NCBI RefSeq assembly: GCF_000711735.1
Contig: NZ_JONL01000001.1
Span: forward strand, 372,001 to 436,000
Origin: Maridesulfovibrio frigidus DSM 17176
GTDB lineage: Bacteria; Desulfobacterota; Desulfovibrionia; Desulfovibrionales; Desulfovibrionaceae
Length of the DNA: 64,000 nt
Direction: 5' to 3'
Below are positions 1-9,733 of this stretch, one piece after another. Below the pieces are notes generated by a model. That model was not told the DNA's origin and did not search any database. It saw nothing but the letters and a program-made list of their open reading frames with translations. The translations under genes were made by a program, and so were the position numbers. Positions within the stretch are counted from its first letter, which is position 1. Every line of letters begins with the position of its first letter.

Positions 1-1
1 T

Positions 2-541
2 CGTTACAATCTAGGTATTGCATATCTTTCCAAAAGAGATTTCATGGAAGCCGAACGTGAATTTATAGGAGCCATTAATGAATCTCCTAAACTGGCGGAA
101 GCATATGTTCAGCTTGGTGGAATTGCAATGCAGCGTGGCGATCTTGAAGGCTGCCTAAGCTACAATATCAGTGCAACTCAGCAACGTCCGTTCTTCGCTG
201 TTCCATGGGGAAATATCGGATTTGTTTACATGCAGCAGGGTAATGTTGATAAGGCTATCGGAGCTCTCAAACGCGCTATCAAGTACGATCACAACTTTGT
301 ACAGGCGCTTGCAACCCTTGGAAGTGCTCATTACCACGAAGGTAATGTTGATGACTGCATCGAAGTTTGTGAAAAAGCAGTTAAACTTGCAGAACACTTC
401 GGCCCAGCATGGAACAACCTTGCTCTTTGTTACTCAGATAAAGGTGACTACGCAAAAGCTATTGACTGTGCTGATAAAGCAACAGAATCAGGCTTTGAAG
501 TTCCAGTTGAATTGATGGCGGAACTTGACGCGCACCGCTAA
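2..541 (+). CDS. TPR-repeat protein, 3' portion (5' end outside window)
   Basis: The reading frame is already open at base 2 (RYNLGIAYLSKRDF precedes the first ATG at 44), so the gene begins upstream of the window. The visible 179 residues are successive 34-residue tetratricopeptide repeats, with typical spacing in LGIAYLSKRDFMEAE, WGNIGFVYMQQGNVDKAI and WNNLALCYSDKGDYAKAI. TPR arrays are protein-protein interaction scaffolds; no catalytic motif or signal peptide can be judged because the N-terminus is missing. An intrinsic terminator follows 20 bp after the stop, so this is the last gene of its transcription unit. The partner is unknown. Confidence 0.85.
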   Translation, partial: RYNLGIAYLSKRDFMEAEREFIGAINESPKLAEAYVQLGGIAMQRGDLEGCLSYNISATQQRPFFAVPWGNIGFVYMQQGNVDKAIGALKRAIKYDHNFVQALATLGSAHYHEGNVDDCIEVCEKAVKLAEHFGPAWNNLALCYSDKGDYAKAIDCADKATESGFEVPVELMAELDAHR

Positions 542-560
542 ACCGATTCTTTAAAAAATC

Positions 561-608
561 AAAAAAAAAAGCCTCTCATCCTTAAATGGATGAGAGGCTT
601 TTTTTTTT
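561..608 (+). terminator. Intrinsic terminator after the TPR gene
   Basis: Perfect 11-bp stem, gcctctcatcc (571-581) with ggatgagaggc (588-598), six-base loop, flanked by an A-run and followed by a run of ten T. Confidence 0.9.
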
Positions 609-722
609 GATTTTTTTTACTGACAAAATTACCCTCGAAAAAGCAAATCAATTCTGCTATTCTTTTTAAAGCTTTAAATTATTCCAACTACAAATTATAG
701 CCAACAACAAAAGAAGTATCAA

Positions 723-1223
723 ATGTCACCCCAAAAAACACCAACATCACAGCCCTCCCTCAATTCCAAAGTCAAGTTAGCTCCGAGACATCTTGTTGCT
801 CCGTGCGGTCTCGACTGTTCCCGCTGCCTCGGCTGCTCAGAAGGAAACGTTGCAGATCACGCACAGGCAATATCTGAAGTCATGGGAGATAATTTTCAAA
901 TCTATGCAGATCGCTTAAAAGCATTTAATCCTGCAATGGAAGAATATTCATCCTTCCGTGCACTCTTAGACTCCTTAGCAAAACCTTCCTGCGGTGGGTG
1001 CAGATCTGAAAATAGAACATGCCTGCCATCCTGCAAAGTGTCAGAATGTGTACGTGAAAAAAAAATTGAATTCTGTTTTGAGTGCGATAATTTCACAGAC
1101 TGTGAATCAACAGGTCTCCCAGAATCACTATTTGAGCGCTGGAAAAACAATAATATCATTATGAAAGAAATCGGTGTTGATAATTATATGAAAGGGCTGG
1201 CGGAACGGCCTAGATATCCATAA
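723..1223 (+). CDS. DUF3795-type cysteine-rich protein
   Basis: A 166-residue protein with three clusters of cysteines: CGLDCSRCLGC near residue 29, CGGC followed by CLPSCKVSEC around residue 95, and CFECDNFTDC near residue 115. This pattern, with the closing LPESLFERW segment, matches the DUF3795 family, whose members are small zinc- or iron-sulfur-binding candidates of unknown function common in anaerobes. No signal peptide is visible, so it is probably cytoplasmic. It stands alone between a terminator and pgm, 73 bp before the pgm start, and could be co-transcribed with it. No clear Shine-Dalgarno precedes the ATG. Confidence 0.75.
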   Translation: MSPQKTPTSQPSLNSKVKLAPRHLVAPCGLDCSRCLGCSEGNVADHAQAISEVMGDNFQIYADRLKAFNPAMEEYSSFRALLDSLAKPSCGGCRSENRTCLPSCKVSECVREKKIEFCFECDNFTDCESTGLPESLFERWKNNNIIMKEIGVDNYMKGLAERPRYP

Positions 1224-1296
1224 TTCTTCTCTTAACAGTTGTAATTTTATTTTTCTTTGATATTCTTCAGTTGCATATAAAAATTTGGAGGACGAA

Positions 1297-2946
1297 ATGT
1301 CACTCAGCAAACTAGCCGGCAAACCTGCTCCACCTGAAATACTTGAAAACATTCCGAAACTTGTTTCGGCTTATTACACTACCAAACCTGACCCTTCTGT
1401 TAATTCTCAGTTAGTGTCATTTGGAACGTCTGGGCATCGAGGATCGTCCTTTGAAGGTTCTTTTAACCAGGACCATATCTGGGCCATTGCGCAAGCCATA
1501 TGCGAATATAGAGCTTCAATGGGTTACACAGGACCTCTCTTTATAGGTAAGGATCCGCACGCCCTGTCTGAACCTGCTCAAATTTCAGCTCTTGAAGTTT
1601 TTGCTGCAAATGGTGTGGAAGTGTTTGTAAATGACACGGGCTATACTCCCACTCCTGCAATATCGCACGCTATTCTCACCCATAATAAGGGAAGAAAAGA
1701 CGGCTTCGCCGATGGAGTTGTCATTACGCCATCGCATAACCCTCCTCGCGATGGAGGGTTCAAATATAATCCTCCAAATGGTGGCCCGGCTGGCACCACC
1801 TCGACCAGTACTATTCAGAACAGGGCTAATGCCATATTAAAAAACGGCCTAAAGGACGTAAAAAGAATTCCTTTAAACCGCGCAATGTCTGCCTCGACAA
1901 CTCACGAATTTGATTTTGCTACTCCATACATCAACGATCTCGGAAACATAGTTGATATGAAAGCGATAGCCTCCGCAGGCCTAAGTATCGGAGTTGACCC
2001 GCTCGGAGGCGCAGCAATCGATTTTTGGGAACCAATTGCTGAACGATACGGTTTAAACATCAACGTTGTGAACAAAAAAATAGATCCGGCATATTCTTTC
2101 ATGCACGTAGACAAAGACGGGAAGATCCGCATGGACTGCTCTTCTCCCTACGCAATGGCGGGCCTGATCGAACTTAAAGATAAATACGACATTTCATTCG
2201 CTAATGATCCAGATACGGACAGACACGGCATTGTAACCAAAAGCCGAGGTTTGATGAATCCAAACCATTATCTGGCGGTTGCAATAGAATATCTCTATAC
2301 GAACAGACCACAATGGAAAAAAGATCTAGTCGTCGGTAAGACGCTTGTCTCAAGTTCCATGATCGACCGCGTGGCAAGGTCCATCAACCGTGATCTTATG
2401 GAAGTTCCAGTCGGATTCAAATGGTTCGTAGACCCTCTGCTTTCAGGAACCTGCGGATTTGGCGGAGAAGAAAGTGCAGGAGCCTCATTCCTTAGAAAAG
2501 ACGGTACAGTCTGGACCACCGACAAAGACGGTATCATCATGAATCTTCTTGCTGCGGAAATTACCGCAAAAACAGAAAAAGATCCCGGCGAGCACTACAC
2601 AGATTTGGAAAACAAGTTTGGACATCCAGTATATAAACGAATTGATGCTCCAGCAACGATAGAGCAGAAAAAAGCTTTCAGCATACTTACTCCTGAGATG
2701 GTAAAGGCAAAAACTCTTGCTGGAGAAAAAATTGAAGCTCGCCTTACAGCTGCTCCAGGAAATGGAGAAGCTATAGGAGGCTTGAAAGTTGTTACGGAGA
2801 ACGGCTGGTTCGCAGCCCGCCCATCAGGAACTGAATCAATATACAAAATCTATGCAGAATCTTTTAAAGGATTGGCCCATCTCGTTTCTATTCAGGAAGA
2901 AGCTGGAAGAATTGTAGATGAAGCCTTTGCACTCGCTTTGAAATAA
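1297..2946 (+). CDS. pgm: Phosphoglucomutase (alpha-D-glucose phosphate-specific)
   Basis: Interconverts glucose 1-phosphate and glucose 6-phosphate, linking glycolysis to glycogen and surface polysaccharide precursors. Family hallmarks are all present: the phosphoserine loop [13 protein letters not shown], the metal loop DPDTDRHG, the sugar-binding GEESAG and the phosphate-binding RPSGTE near the C-terminus. The frame opens at a TTG at 1285, but GGAGG at 1287-1291 lies inside that extension, exactly 5 nt before the ATG at 1297, so 1297 is the start (549 residues, normal for the family). A strong terminator follows. Confidence 0.95.
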   Translation: MSLSKLAGKPAPPEILENIPKLVSAYYTTKPDPSVNSQLVSFGTSGHRGSSFEGSFNQDHIWAIAQAICEYRASMGYTGPLFIGKDPHALSEPAQISALEVFAANGVEVFVNDTGYTPTPAISHAILTHNKGRKDGFADGVVITPSHNPPRDGGFKYNPPNGGPAGTTSTSTIQNRANAILKNGLKDVKRIPLNRAMSASTTHEFDFATPYINDLGNIVDMKAIASAGLSIGVDPLGGAAIDFWEPIAERYGLNINVVNKKIDPAYSFMHVDKDGKIRMDCSSPYAMAGLIELKDKYDISFANDPDTDRHGIVTKSRGLMNPNHYLAVAIEYLYTNRPQWKKDLVVGKTLVSSSMIDRVARSINRDLMEVPVGFKWFVDPLLSGTCGFGGEESAGASFLRKDGTVWTTDKDGIIMNLLAAEITAKTEKDPGEHYTDLENKFGHPVYKRIDAPATIEQKKAFSILTPEMVKAKTLAGEKIEARLTAAPGNGEAIGGLKVVTENGWFAARPSGTESIYKIYAESFKGLAHLVSIQEEAGRIVDEAFALALK

Positions 2947-2973
2947 AACTTTCAAGTACCCTAGAATACAACA

Positions 2974-3020
2974 AAAGCTTGAGCAACCTGACTTACTTCA
3001 GATTGCTCAAGCTTTTTTTT
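2974..3020 (+). terminator. Intrinsic terminator after pgm
   Basis: Stem agcttgagcaa (2976-2986) with ttgctcaagct (3003-3013), extended inward by ctga/tcag, then eight T. The stem could also end the convergent minus-strand cluster, whose last stop is at 3087. Confidence 0.88.
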
Positions 3021-3086
3021 GAAATAATTTCAACGCCAAATTATTATTAAAAATTCATCTACGACAGAGGACTGGCGTCTATGTTT

Positions 3087-5564
3087 TTAGAGGTCCAATT
3101 CTGTCTCAATTCTTGAAAATTCATTCAAAAACATATCCATGTAGACATGCACTTGCTCCAACTCATTGCCGAGAAATGCGATTTCAAGCTTGGTGGCAAT
3201 TTCTAATGCCTGATCGGCACACACCGCAGCGCAACTACTTTTCAATGTATGCACTGTTCGCTTTGCTGTTTCTGTATCATTCTTTTCTAGCGCTTCCCGA
3301 AATGCGACCAAATCTGAAGGAACATCAGTTACAAACATTTCACAAATATCGCTAAATAACAATTCATCGCCTTGATACAGATCAAGAGCGCTTTCCTTAT
3401 TAATTGCCGCATTATTCGTGTTATTATTTGGTTCTTCCTGAAACTGTGACGCACGCTTTTTTACATTCACAGCCTGCAAAATAGCATCATGCAGCTCAAT
3501 ATACTGAACAGGCTTGGCAATGTATCCATTCATACCGGATTTTTCACATTTCTCTCTAACTCCAGACATCGCATGAGCAGACATTGCAATGATTGGAATT
3601 CCTTGTTTGGAATGTCCCGAATCTCCTTTGCGAATAGATTTAGCAGCATTAAACCCGTCCATTTTGGGCATTTCTAAATCCATCAAAACAAGATCAACAT
3701 CAAGCACGGAAAGAGAACTTAAAGCTTCAAGACCATTTGAGGCAACATGAACACTATGCCCCATTTTTTTCAAAAGACTGGTCGCAACTCTCACATTGAT
3801 GGGGTTATCTTCAACAACGAGGATTCGGTATAGGGATTCATCATTACTTACATCACAGCTTTCAGCTTCCACAGAATCAAAAGCAATAACCGTAGGAGTT
3901 CCGTGCTTCAAACTCACACTAAATGTAAAAACGCTACCGTACCCTTCTGAGCTCCTGACACTAATCTCGCCCCCCATCATTTCGACAAGTTCGCGAGAAA
4001 TAGCTAATCCAAGACCGGAACCACCAAACTTTCTAGTTGTTGAGTCATCTGCCTGCCTGAAACTTTCAAAAATAAGAGCCTGCTTCGCCTCAGGAATACC
4101 TATCCCAGTGTCGCGAACAGAAACCTGAAGACTCGTACTTTCCAAATCAGTTGAAGACTCTAAAGCGGTAACTTGTACAAAGACTCCGCCCTGTTCAGTA
4201 AATTTTAAGGAGTTCCCAACAAGGTTAAAAAATATTTGCTTAAGCCGCCCTTCATCCCCACAAACAATGTCCTGAACATTTTTATCGATATCAAGGCTCA
4301 ACACTAACCCACGATCAGTAGCCTGCGGTGTCATAATTTTTATTATTTCACCTAAAGACTTACTTAAATGAAAATCTTTTTCTTCGAGGGTAAGCATACG
4401 GGCCTCAACCTTGGAAAGATCAAGAATATCATTAATCAGAGTAAGAAGCTGATTTGCGGATGTCCGAACTATTTCTAAATTTTCAGTCTGATCGGCGGTC
4501 AAGTCTGAGCGTAAAGTAAGGTCAGTCATCCCGATTACGCCATTTAAAGGAGTCCTTATCTCATGACTCATGGATGCGAGAAATCTGGATTTAAAACGAT
4601 TAGCTTTTTCCGCAGTATCACGAGCTGCAATCAACTCATGCTCCATTTCCTTGCGACTTGTAATATCAATGAAAGAGGCCACAGCCCCCCCCAATCCTCC
4701 ACGCATAGGAGTAACTTCAAGTATATTCCACAAGCTTTCGCCTTCGTGCTTCCCATCAACAGCAAACTCTAGAGAATAACTGTCCGTAACACCTCGTGCC
4801 ACCGAACTGACACCTTCGAATAAGATATCCAAATCTTTAACGAGGCACCCTGAAGCTGCTACCGCTTCTTTAAAATCCAACCCTTCAAGTTTAACATCGT
4901 TTCCACCGGGAGTGAAAAGTTCACGCCACGATTCATTCGCCGCGATCAACTTTGTATCTGTATCAAGCACGGCAATCTTCGCAGACATTGAAGCAAGGAC
5001 AGAACTAAGTTGTTCTTCTCTAGCTATCAGCTTTCGATTTGCTTCATCAATTTGCCGTGATTGGAGTAGTGTATTTTCGTAGGTAGCAAGAAGTAGGTGA
5101 AAAACCTGGCCAAAATCAGCTTTGAGGGAATGATTCTCTCCCTGAAATTCAAAATCGACCTCTTGCATCGCGCTTTGGGTGGAATCAAATTCGCCATGTT
5201 TGAAAACAGATTGTATTCGAGACAACAAAAAGTCTTCGTCATATGGTTTAGTTACAAAATTCGTAGCGCCGCTTTTAAGCCCCCTAATTATATCCCCAGG
5301 CTCCGAAAGACTGGTCAAAAGAATAACCGGAACGGCTTTGAACTTTGGATTAATACGGATATTTTCACAGAGTTCGTACCCGTCCATACCGGGCATTATG
5401 ATATCACTAATTACAAGATCTATATCTTTACAATCTAAAGCACTGAGAGCTTTTTCTCCATCTGAAGCTAAAGTGACTCTATAACCTTTTTCAAAAAGAA
5501 AATATTCAAGTTTCACAGCCTGCGTAAGACTATCTTCAACTATAAGAATATGCTGAAAACTCAC
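3087..5564 (-). CDS. Hybrid sensor histidine kinase (REC-PAS-HisKA-HATPase-REC-HPt)
   Basis: An 825-residue phosphorelay protein with no membrane segment, so cytoplasmic. Order: receiver 1 (residues 5-120, phospho-Asp54, Lys106), coiled segment (150-190), PAS (190-305), HisKA with MSHEIRTPLNG (His334), HATPase with an N box NLVGNSLKF and G boxes DTGIGI and GGSGLGLAI, receiver 2 (about 580-700, VVEDNPINVR and LMDLEMPKMDG), and a C-terminal HPt domain with HTLKSS. GTG start preceded by GGGGAG at 6-nt spacing. It starts 20 bp after the CheB stop and is the last gene of the chemosensory cluster, so it may receive or relay phosphate from the CheA-like kinase. The N-terminal receiver suggests control by another kinase rather than direct ligand sensing. 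Confidence 0.9.
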   Translation of the reverse strand: MSFQHILIVEDSLTQAVKLEYFLFEKGYRVTLASDGEKALSALDCKDIDLVISDIIMPGMDGYELCENIRINPKFKAVPVILLTSLSEPGDIIRGLKSGATNFVTKPYDEDFLLSRIQSVFKHGEFDSTQSAMQEVDFEFQGENHSLKADFGQVFHLLLATYENTLLQSRQIDEANRKLIAREEQLSSVLASMSAKIAVLDTDTKLIAANESWRELFTPGGNDVKLEGLDFKEAVAASGCLVKDLDILFEGVSSVARGVTDSYSLEFAVDGKHEGESLWNILEVTPMRGGLGGAVASFIDITSRKEMEHELIAARDTAEKANRFKSRFLASMSHEIRTPLNGVIGMTDLTLRSDLTADQTENLEIVRTSANQLLTLINDILDLSKVEARMLTLEEKDFHLSKSLGEIIKIMTPQATDRGLVLSLDIDKNVQDIVCGDEGRLKQIFFNLVGNSLKFTEQGGVFVQVTALESSTDLESTSLQVSVRDTGIGIPEAKQALIFESFRQADDSTTRKFGGSGLGLAISRELVEMMGGEISVRSSEGYGSVFTFSVSLKHGTPTVIAFDSVEAESCDVSNDESLYRILVVEDNPINVRVATSLLKKMGHSVHVASNGLEALSSLSVLDVDLVLMDLEMPKMDGFNAAKSIRKGDSGHSKQGIPIIAMSAHAMSGVREKCEKSGMNGYIAKPVQYIELHDAILQAVNVKKRASQFQEEPNNNTNNAAINKESALDLYQGDELLFSDICEMFVTDVPSDLVAFREALEKNDTETAKRTVHTLKSSCAAVCADQALEIATKLEIAFLGNELEQVHVYMDMFLNEFSRIETELDL

Positions 5565-5584
5565 TAATAACTCCCCTGTATCAT

Positions 5585-6643
5585 CTAACGACCTGTGGTA
5601 TGTTTAACAATTGCATCAGCTATTTCACCTAAAGGCAAGACAGCAATCGCAGCTCCAATTTTAACAGCCTCACCAGGCATACCGAATATAATGGAAGTCT
5701 CCTTGTCCTGAGCAATCGTATATCCGCAGCGCCGTCTAATTTCAAGGAGAGCTGCAGCCCCGTCACTGCCCATACCAGTCAATAACACCCCTACAGCCCC
5801 GCCACCGATATTACGTGCAACGGATTCAAACATTCCCTCAACGGTCGGTCTGATGCCATTTACAGCAGGTAAATTTGTGAGTGTCACTTTCAGTTTAGAG
5901 GAAATTTGAATGTGATAATCTTCGGGAGCAAAGTAAACAGTGCAAGCTTTGAGGGTTTCATCATCTTTAGCAATTTGAATATTATGACCAGTATTAGTGT
6001 GCAGCCAATTTGCTAGTCCCTCTAAAAAACCAGTGGAAATATGCTGAACAATCATGACGGGAACAGGCAAATCATGAGGCAATGACATCAAAACCTGTTT
6101 AAGAGCTTGCGGCCCTCCGGTAGAAGCTCCGATGCAGACTATTTTTGCATTTACGGGACCTTTTACCGGACAAGATCCATATGGCTTCTTATTCGAATTA
6201 TGACTTGGAGCAACATATCCACCAGGTGTAGCTTTACGGCGGACTAATTTCACCTCAGACATTGCACGAACTGACATAACAATTTCAGCCATAGACTCGT
6301 TAAAAAACTCATCATTAATGGCAGGCTTGTTATGGAAAGCTAAAGCACCTGTATCAAGTAATCGAAAACCTACTTCTGCATCAGAAGCAGTATATACGGC
6401 ACTAATAATGACTATAGGAACAGGGTTTTGTTCCATAATACGACGGGTCACGGTAAACCCATCATAGTCTGGAAGGTTCACATCCATAGTAACAACATCA
6501 GGATTTAATTGCCTAACCATTCTAAGCGCAGATTTACCGTCCTCCGCACACCCTACAACTTCAAAATCAGGTTCACGCGAAAAAAACTCCGTAAGCAACA
6601 AACGCACCGAGGCAGAATCATCTACTATTAAAACCTTTATCAC
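5585..6643 (-). CDS. cheB: CheB protein-glutamate methylesterase/deamidase
   Basis: Receiver domain (residues 1-120, phospho-Asp54 in VTMDVNLPDYDG) joined by a linker to the CheB catalytic domain (165-345). The catalytic triad is visible: Ser174 in IGASTGGP, His201 in VQHISTGF and Asp294 in GMGSDGA. It removes methyl groups from chemoreceptor glutamates after phosphorylation. GTG start with GGAG 5 nt upstream. It lies between the CheA-like kinase (129 bp gap) and the hybrid kinase in a cluster that also carries CheR and CheW proteins, so it should serve this pathway rather than a general one. The substrate receptor is not encoded in the window. Confidence 0.95.
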   Translation of the reverse strand: MIKVLIVDDSASVRLLLTEFFSREPDFEVVGCAEDGKSALRMVRQLNPDVVTMDVNLPDYDGFTVTRRIMEQNPVPIVIISAVYTASDAEVGFRLLDTGALAFHNKPAINDEFFNESMAEIVMSVRAMSEVKLVRRKATPGGYVAPSHNSNKKPYGSCPVKGPVNAKIVCIGASTGGPQALKQVLMSLPHDLPVPVMIVQHISTGFLEGLANWLHTNTGHNIQIAKDDETLKACTVYFAPEDYHIQISSKLKVTLTNLPAVNGIRPTVEGMFESVARNIGGGAVGVLLTGMGSDGAAALLEIRRRCGYTIAQDKETSIIFGMPGEAVKIGAAIAVLPLGEIADAIVKHTTGR

Positions 6644-6772
6644 AAAAACTCCACTTTAGAAGAAACAATCAACGTACTGGTATATATAAATCATCTTTCT
6701 GAGATTCTGAAACAGATACAAAAAAACGTGAAACTCAATTCCAAGCAGTGAAAAAGGGGTTCACTAAAAATA

Positions 6773-9070
6773 TCATGCTAACCGTTGAATAACCTCGAGT
6801 AAATTACCCTGATCAAAACTGGACTTAATAATGTAAGCATCTGCACCAGCATCCACACCTTTTTCTCGATGTTCCTGTGAGCCAAGAGATGTAACAAGTA
6901 TGATTGGTAAACTGGCACTTTGCTGCATTTTGCGAACTTCAGCAGTAAGAGTGAACCCATCCATATGAGGCATTTCAACATCAGAAACCAAAATATCAGG
7001 GAGTTCTGCTTTAAGCCTGTTAAGCGCGTCCAATCCGTCAACTGCAGTGATTACATTATATCCGGCTGCTTCAAGAACATTTTTAAGAAGCGTACGAGAT
7101 GTAATAGAATCCTCAGCGACAAGAACAGTTTTGACTTCCTTAACCCCATGCTGATGAGAGAAAGACTGCACTTTAGAACCGGAACTGACCCCGAGAGCGG
7201 TTCTGATCATATCAGGCCCATGCAGAATAGGAACAAGCATTCCTGTCCCAAGCATCGTGAACCCTGAAACATTTCGAACCTTTCGCAATAAAGGGCCCAT
7301 AGGCTTAGCCATGACATTTTGCTCCCCATGAAGCTCATCCATACTTACTGCCACAGCTTTCACACCTTCGCCCATTATAAATGCGGGGAATGTAGTTTTT
7401 TCTGTATTCACCGAGCCAAGTTCTAAAATATCAGAAAGAGTTATTATGGGAATGGGTTTCCCTTGGTAAATAATAGTCTCTTTGCCACCAACAGTTTCTA
7501 TATCTTTCTGCCTGACGAGGAGCACCTTGCTCACTCCAGACTTAGGCACAACGAATTTCCTGCCGGCGGCCTCAACGACTATGCCTTTGAATGAAGTCAA
7601 CGCAACTGGGATATTTAGAACAAAACGTGCTCCTGTATTCACCTCACTGGAAACAGTAACGCTACCCCCCAAGGACTCTACACTATCGCGAACAATAGCC
7701 ATCCCTAAGCCTCGCCCTGAAATGTCGGTAATAATATCGCTGGTCGACATACCAGACATAAAGATGAGTTCTAATAACGCATTATGATTCAGTTCGTCAG
7801 CCTCACGCGAACTAAGCAGTCCCTGCTTCAAAGCTAGCCCTTTAAGCTTAGCCGTATCAATGCCGATCCCATCATCGCCAATCACTACCCTGACAATATC
7901 CCGGTCAGTCTGCGTAATCTCAAAATAAATATTCCCGGTAGGAGCCTTGCCTTTTGCAATGCGTTCAGCGGGAGTTTCAAGGCCATGCCCGACAGAATTT
8001 CGGACCATATGCATAAGAGGATCATGAAGTAATTCTAAAATTCGGCGGTCAATTCGAACAGACTCACCACTCATTTTAAAATCACACTGCTTCCCGATTT
8101 CAGAACTCAAGCTTCTGACCATACGAGGGAACACTTCTAAGAGAGATGAAAAAGGAAGAAGCATTGAGCTTTTGAATTCACTAAGCAAAGTGTCTACCTT
8201 AGAAGATAAATCCCTGTGAGCTTTTTGAGTAGACGAGGAAAGTAAACCAAGTCTTTTTGCAAAAGAAGTCATCTTTTTTTCCATTTTCATAGAAATCAGA
8301 TCATCAGCCTCGTCAGTTATTTTTTTGTTCTCAGCTAACACGTCGCAAAAAAACCGCGAAAACTCGGAAAATTTACTACTTAATTCAGCAACCTCAGAAG
8401 CACGTGCTTCTTGAGAATTTCGAGAAGAAAGAAGTTCTTCAGTCTGCAACAGCAATCCTGTAAGGAATGAAGAGTCAACTCTGACGGTGTCTCCCATAGA
8501 CATTCGAGCTGTAGGAATCTGCGGTTCAGCAACAACTTCTTTTTCGGGCTCTTCCGGTATTTCATTTTTCACTTCAGCTTCAATTTCTACGCAACAGGCA
8601 GCATGCTCTTCACCCGAAAGAGTTTCTGTCTTTTGTCCACCTGTTTCAACGATTATTAGCTCAGGAGCTCCTACAAACTCGTCCATCTTGGCAAGAGCAA
8701 CCATAGTAGGCCCTGCCGAAAGAGATGAATCAGAACCGTCCTCATTGGCTATTAGCTCTTCAAGAATATCCAACCAACCTACCATCACACCGCAAACAGT
8801 CTTTGAAGGCAAGAGACCATTCTTTTTGAGTACAGAAAAAAAAGATTCAAATGACTGGCAAAATTTTTCGACAGCGCTTAGCCCTACAGCTCGAGCTGCT
8901 CCCTTTAAGCTATGAACTTCCCTATAAGAAGACTCGATAAGCAAACGGACATTTTGATCGTCAGACCCCATCTCCATCTTCATAAGATCAGAAGAGAGAA
9001 CAAGTAGACGCTCTCTGCATTCGCCTCGAAACGCTCCGAGAAGCCTTGTACGCAAATCACCTGAAATCAT
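6773..9070 (-). CDS. cheA: CheA-type histidine kinase with C-terminal receiver
   Basis: 765 residues. HPt/P1 domain (1-110) with phospho-His53 in EVHSLKGAARAVG; a charged linker (about 130-195) without a recognisable CheY-binding P2 domain; a helical dimerisation segment (200-310); ATPase domain with N box HMVRNSVGHGLE (about 354-365), DGIGID (400) and GRGLGM (453); CheW-like P5 domain (485-625); and a receiver domain (640-765, phospho-Asp697). CheA-receiver fusions lacking P2 are characteristic of alternative chemosensory pathways (Frz/Wsp/Pil-Chp types). It is the core kinase of this cluster, flanked by CheW and CheB. The fused receiver could act as phosphate sink or output. Confidence 0.92.
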   Translation of the reverse strand: MISGDLRTRLLGAFRGECRERLLVLSSDLMKMEMGSDDQNVRLLIESSYREVHSLKGAARAVGLSAVEKFCQSFESFFSVLKKNGLLPSKTVCGVMVGWLDILEELIANEDGSDSSLSAGPTMVALAKMDEFVGAPELIIVETGGQKTETLSGEEHAACCVEIEAEVKNEIPEEPEKEVVAEPQIPTARMSMGDTVRVDSSFLTGLLLQTEELLSSRNSQEARASEVAELSSKFSEFSRFFCDVLAENKKITDEADDLISMKMEKKMTSFAKRLGLLSSSTQKAHRDLSSKVDTLLSEFKSSMLLPFSSLLEVFPRMVRSLSSEIGKQCDFKMSGESVRIDRRILELLHDPLMHMVRNSVGHGLETPAERIAKGKAPTGNIYFEITQTDRDIVRVVIGDDGIGIDTAKLKGLALKQGLLSSREADELNHNALLELIFMSGMSTSDIITDISGRGLGMAIVRDSVESLGGSVTVSSEVNTGARFVLNIPVALTSFKGIVVEAAGRKFVVPKSGVSKVLLVRQKDIETVGGKETIIYQGKPIPIITLSDILELGSVNTEKTTFPAFIMGEGVKAVAVSMDELHGEQNVMAKPMGPLLRKVRNVSGFTMLGTGMLVPILHGPDMIRTALGVSSGSKVQSFSHQHGVKEVKTVLVAEDSITSRTLLKNVLEAAGYNVITAVDGLDALNRLKAELPDILVSDVEMPHMDGFTLTAEVRKMQQSASLPIILVTSLGSQEHREKGVDAGADAYIIKSSFDQGNLLEVIQRLA

Positions 9071-9155
9071 TTATACTGCTCACATATGTAAGTTGATTAC
9101 TAAAAAAGAGACCTGCTGCACAAAATATTCTTAAAACATGGGTCCAGTTTAAAGA

Positions 9156-9719
9156 TTATCTGGATATAGCCTCGTTTACAATTAACAGGGGATCGTTCAA
9201 AAGCTTTTCACCATCAAGAATTACAACTCTTCCTTCTGTTATTCCAAGTGAATATCGATCTGAAGAAGCTCCACTGGTTGGTAGGTGCTTAATTTCATCT
9301 TTTGAAACGGAAAAGACATCTGTTATCTCATCGACTAATATCCCGAACTCAATTTCTCCGGAGGACAGAAAAAGAATCATACTATGCGACTTGGAAGTAT
9401 CGCCAGAAAGACCTAAAAATATGCGTAGGTCAATAACCGAGCAAATATGCCCCCGTAAACTAACAACTCCACTTATAAAGTCAGGAGTGCACGGAACATC
9501 AACAATGTCATCTGGCTCCAGCACTTCTTTCACTATTGAAGTTTCAATTGCGAAAACATCTCCGCCAGCGCTGAACTGAACATAATCGCACGCACTTTCA
9601 TCCAGCATAACTTCAGCGCGATCAGACCTCACCTTAAGAGCGAGCTTTTCAGCTCTTTTTTTCAGCAATTCGTGATCGTTTTTGCGGCCTATAAATTTAG
9701 CAGTCTTGTTCTCTTTCAT
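9156..9719 (-). CDS. cheW: CheW-type coupling protein
   Basis: A single CheW domain (from about residue 45 to the end) with FAIETSIVKEVLEP, GVVSLRGHICSVIDLR and GILVDEITDVFSV, preceded by a 45-residue charged N-terminal extension. CheW proteins bridge receptors and CheA at the inner membrane. The frame extends to a TTG at 9737 that overlaps the CheR stop by 4 bp (TTGA); the first ATG is at 9719. Neither has a good ribosome binding site, so the ATG is chosen and the start is uncertain. Second of two CheW genes in the cluster, directly upstream of cheA. Confidence 0.85.
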   Translation of the reverse strand: MKENKTAKFIGRKNDHELLKKRAEKLALKVRSDRAEVMLDESACDYVQFSAGGDVFAIETSIVKEVLEPDDIVDVPCTPDFISGVVSLRGHICSVIDLRIFLGLSGDTSKSHSMILFLSSGEIEFGILVDEITDVFSVSKDEIKHLPTSGASSDRYSLGITEGRVVILDGEKLLNDPLLIVNEAISR

Positions 9720-9733
9720 AATTACGCCATGTT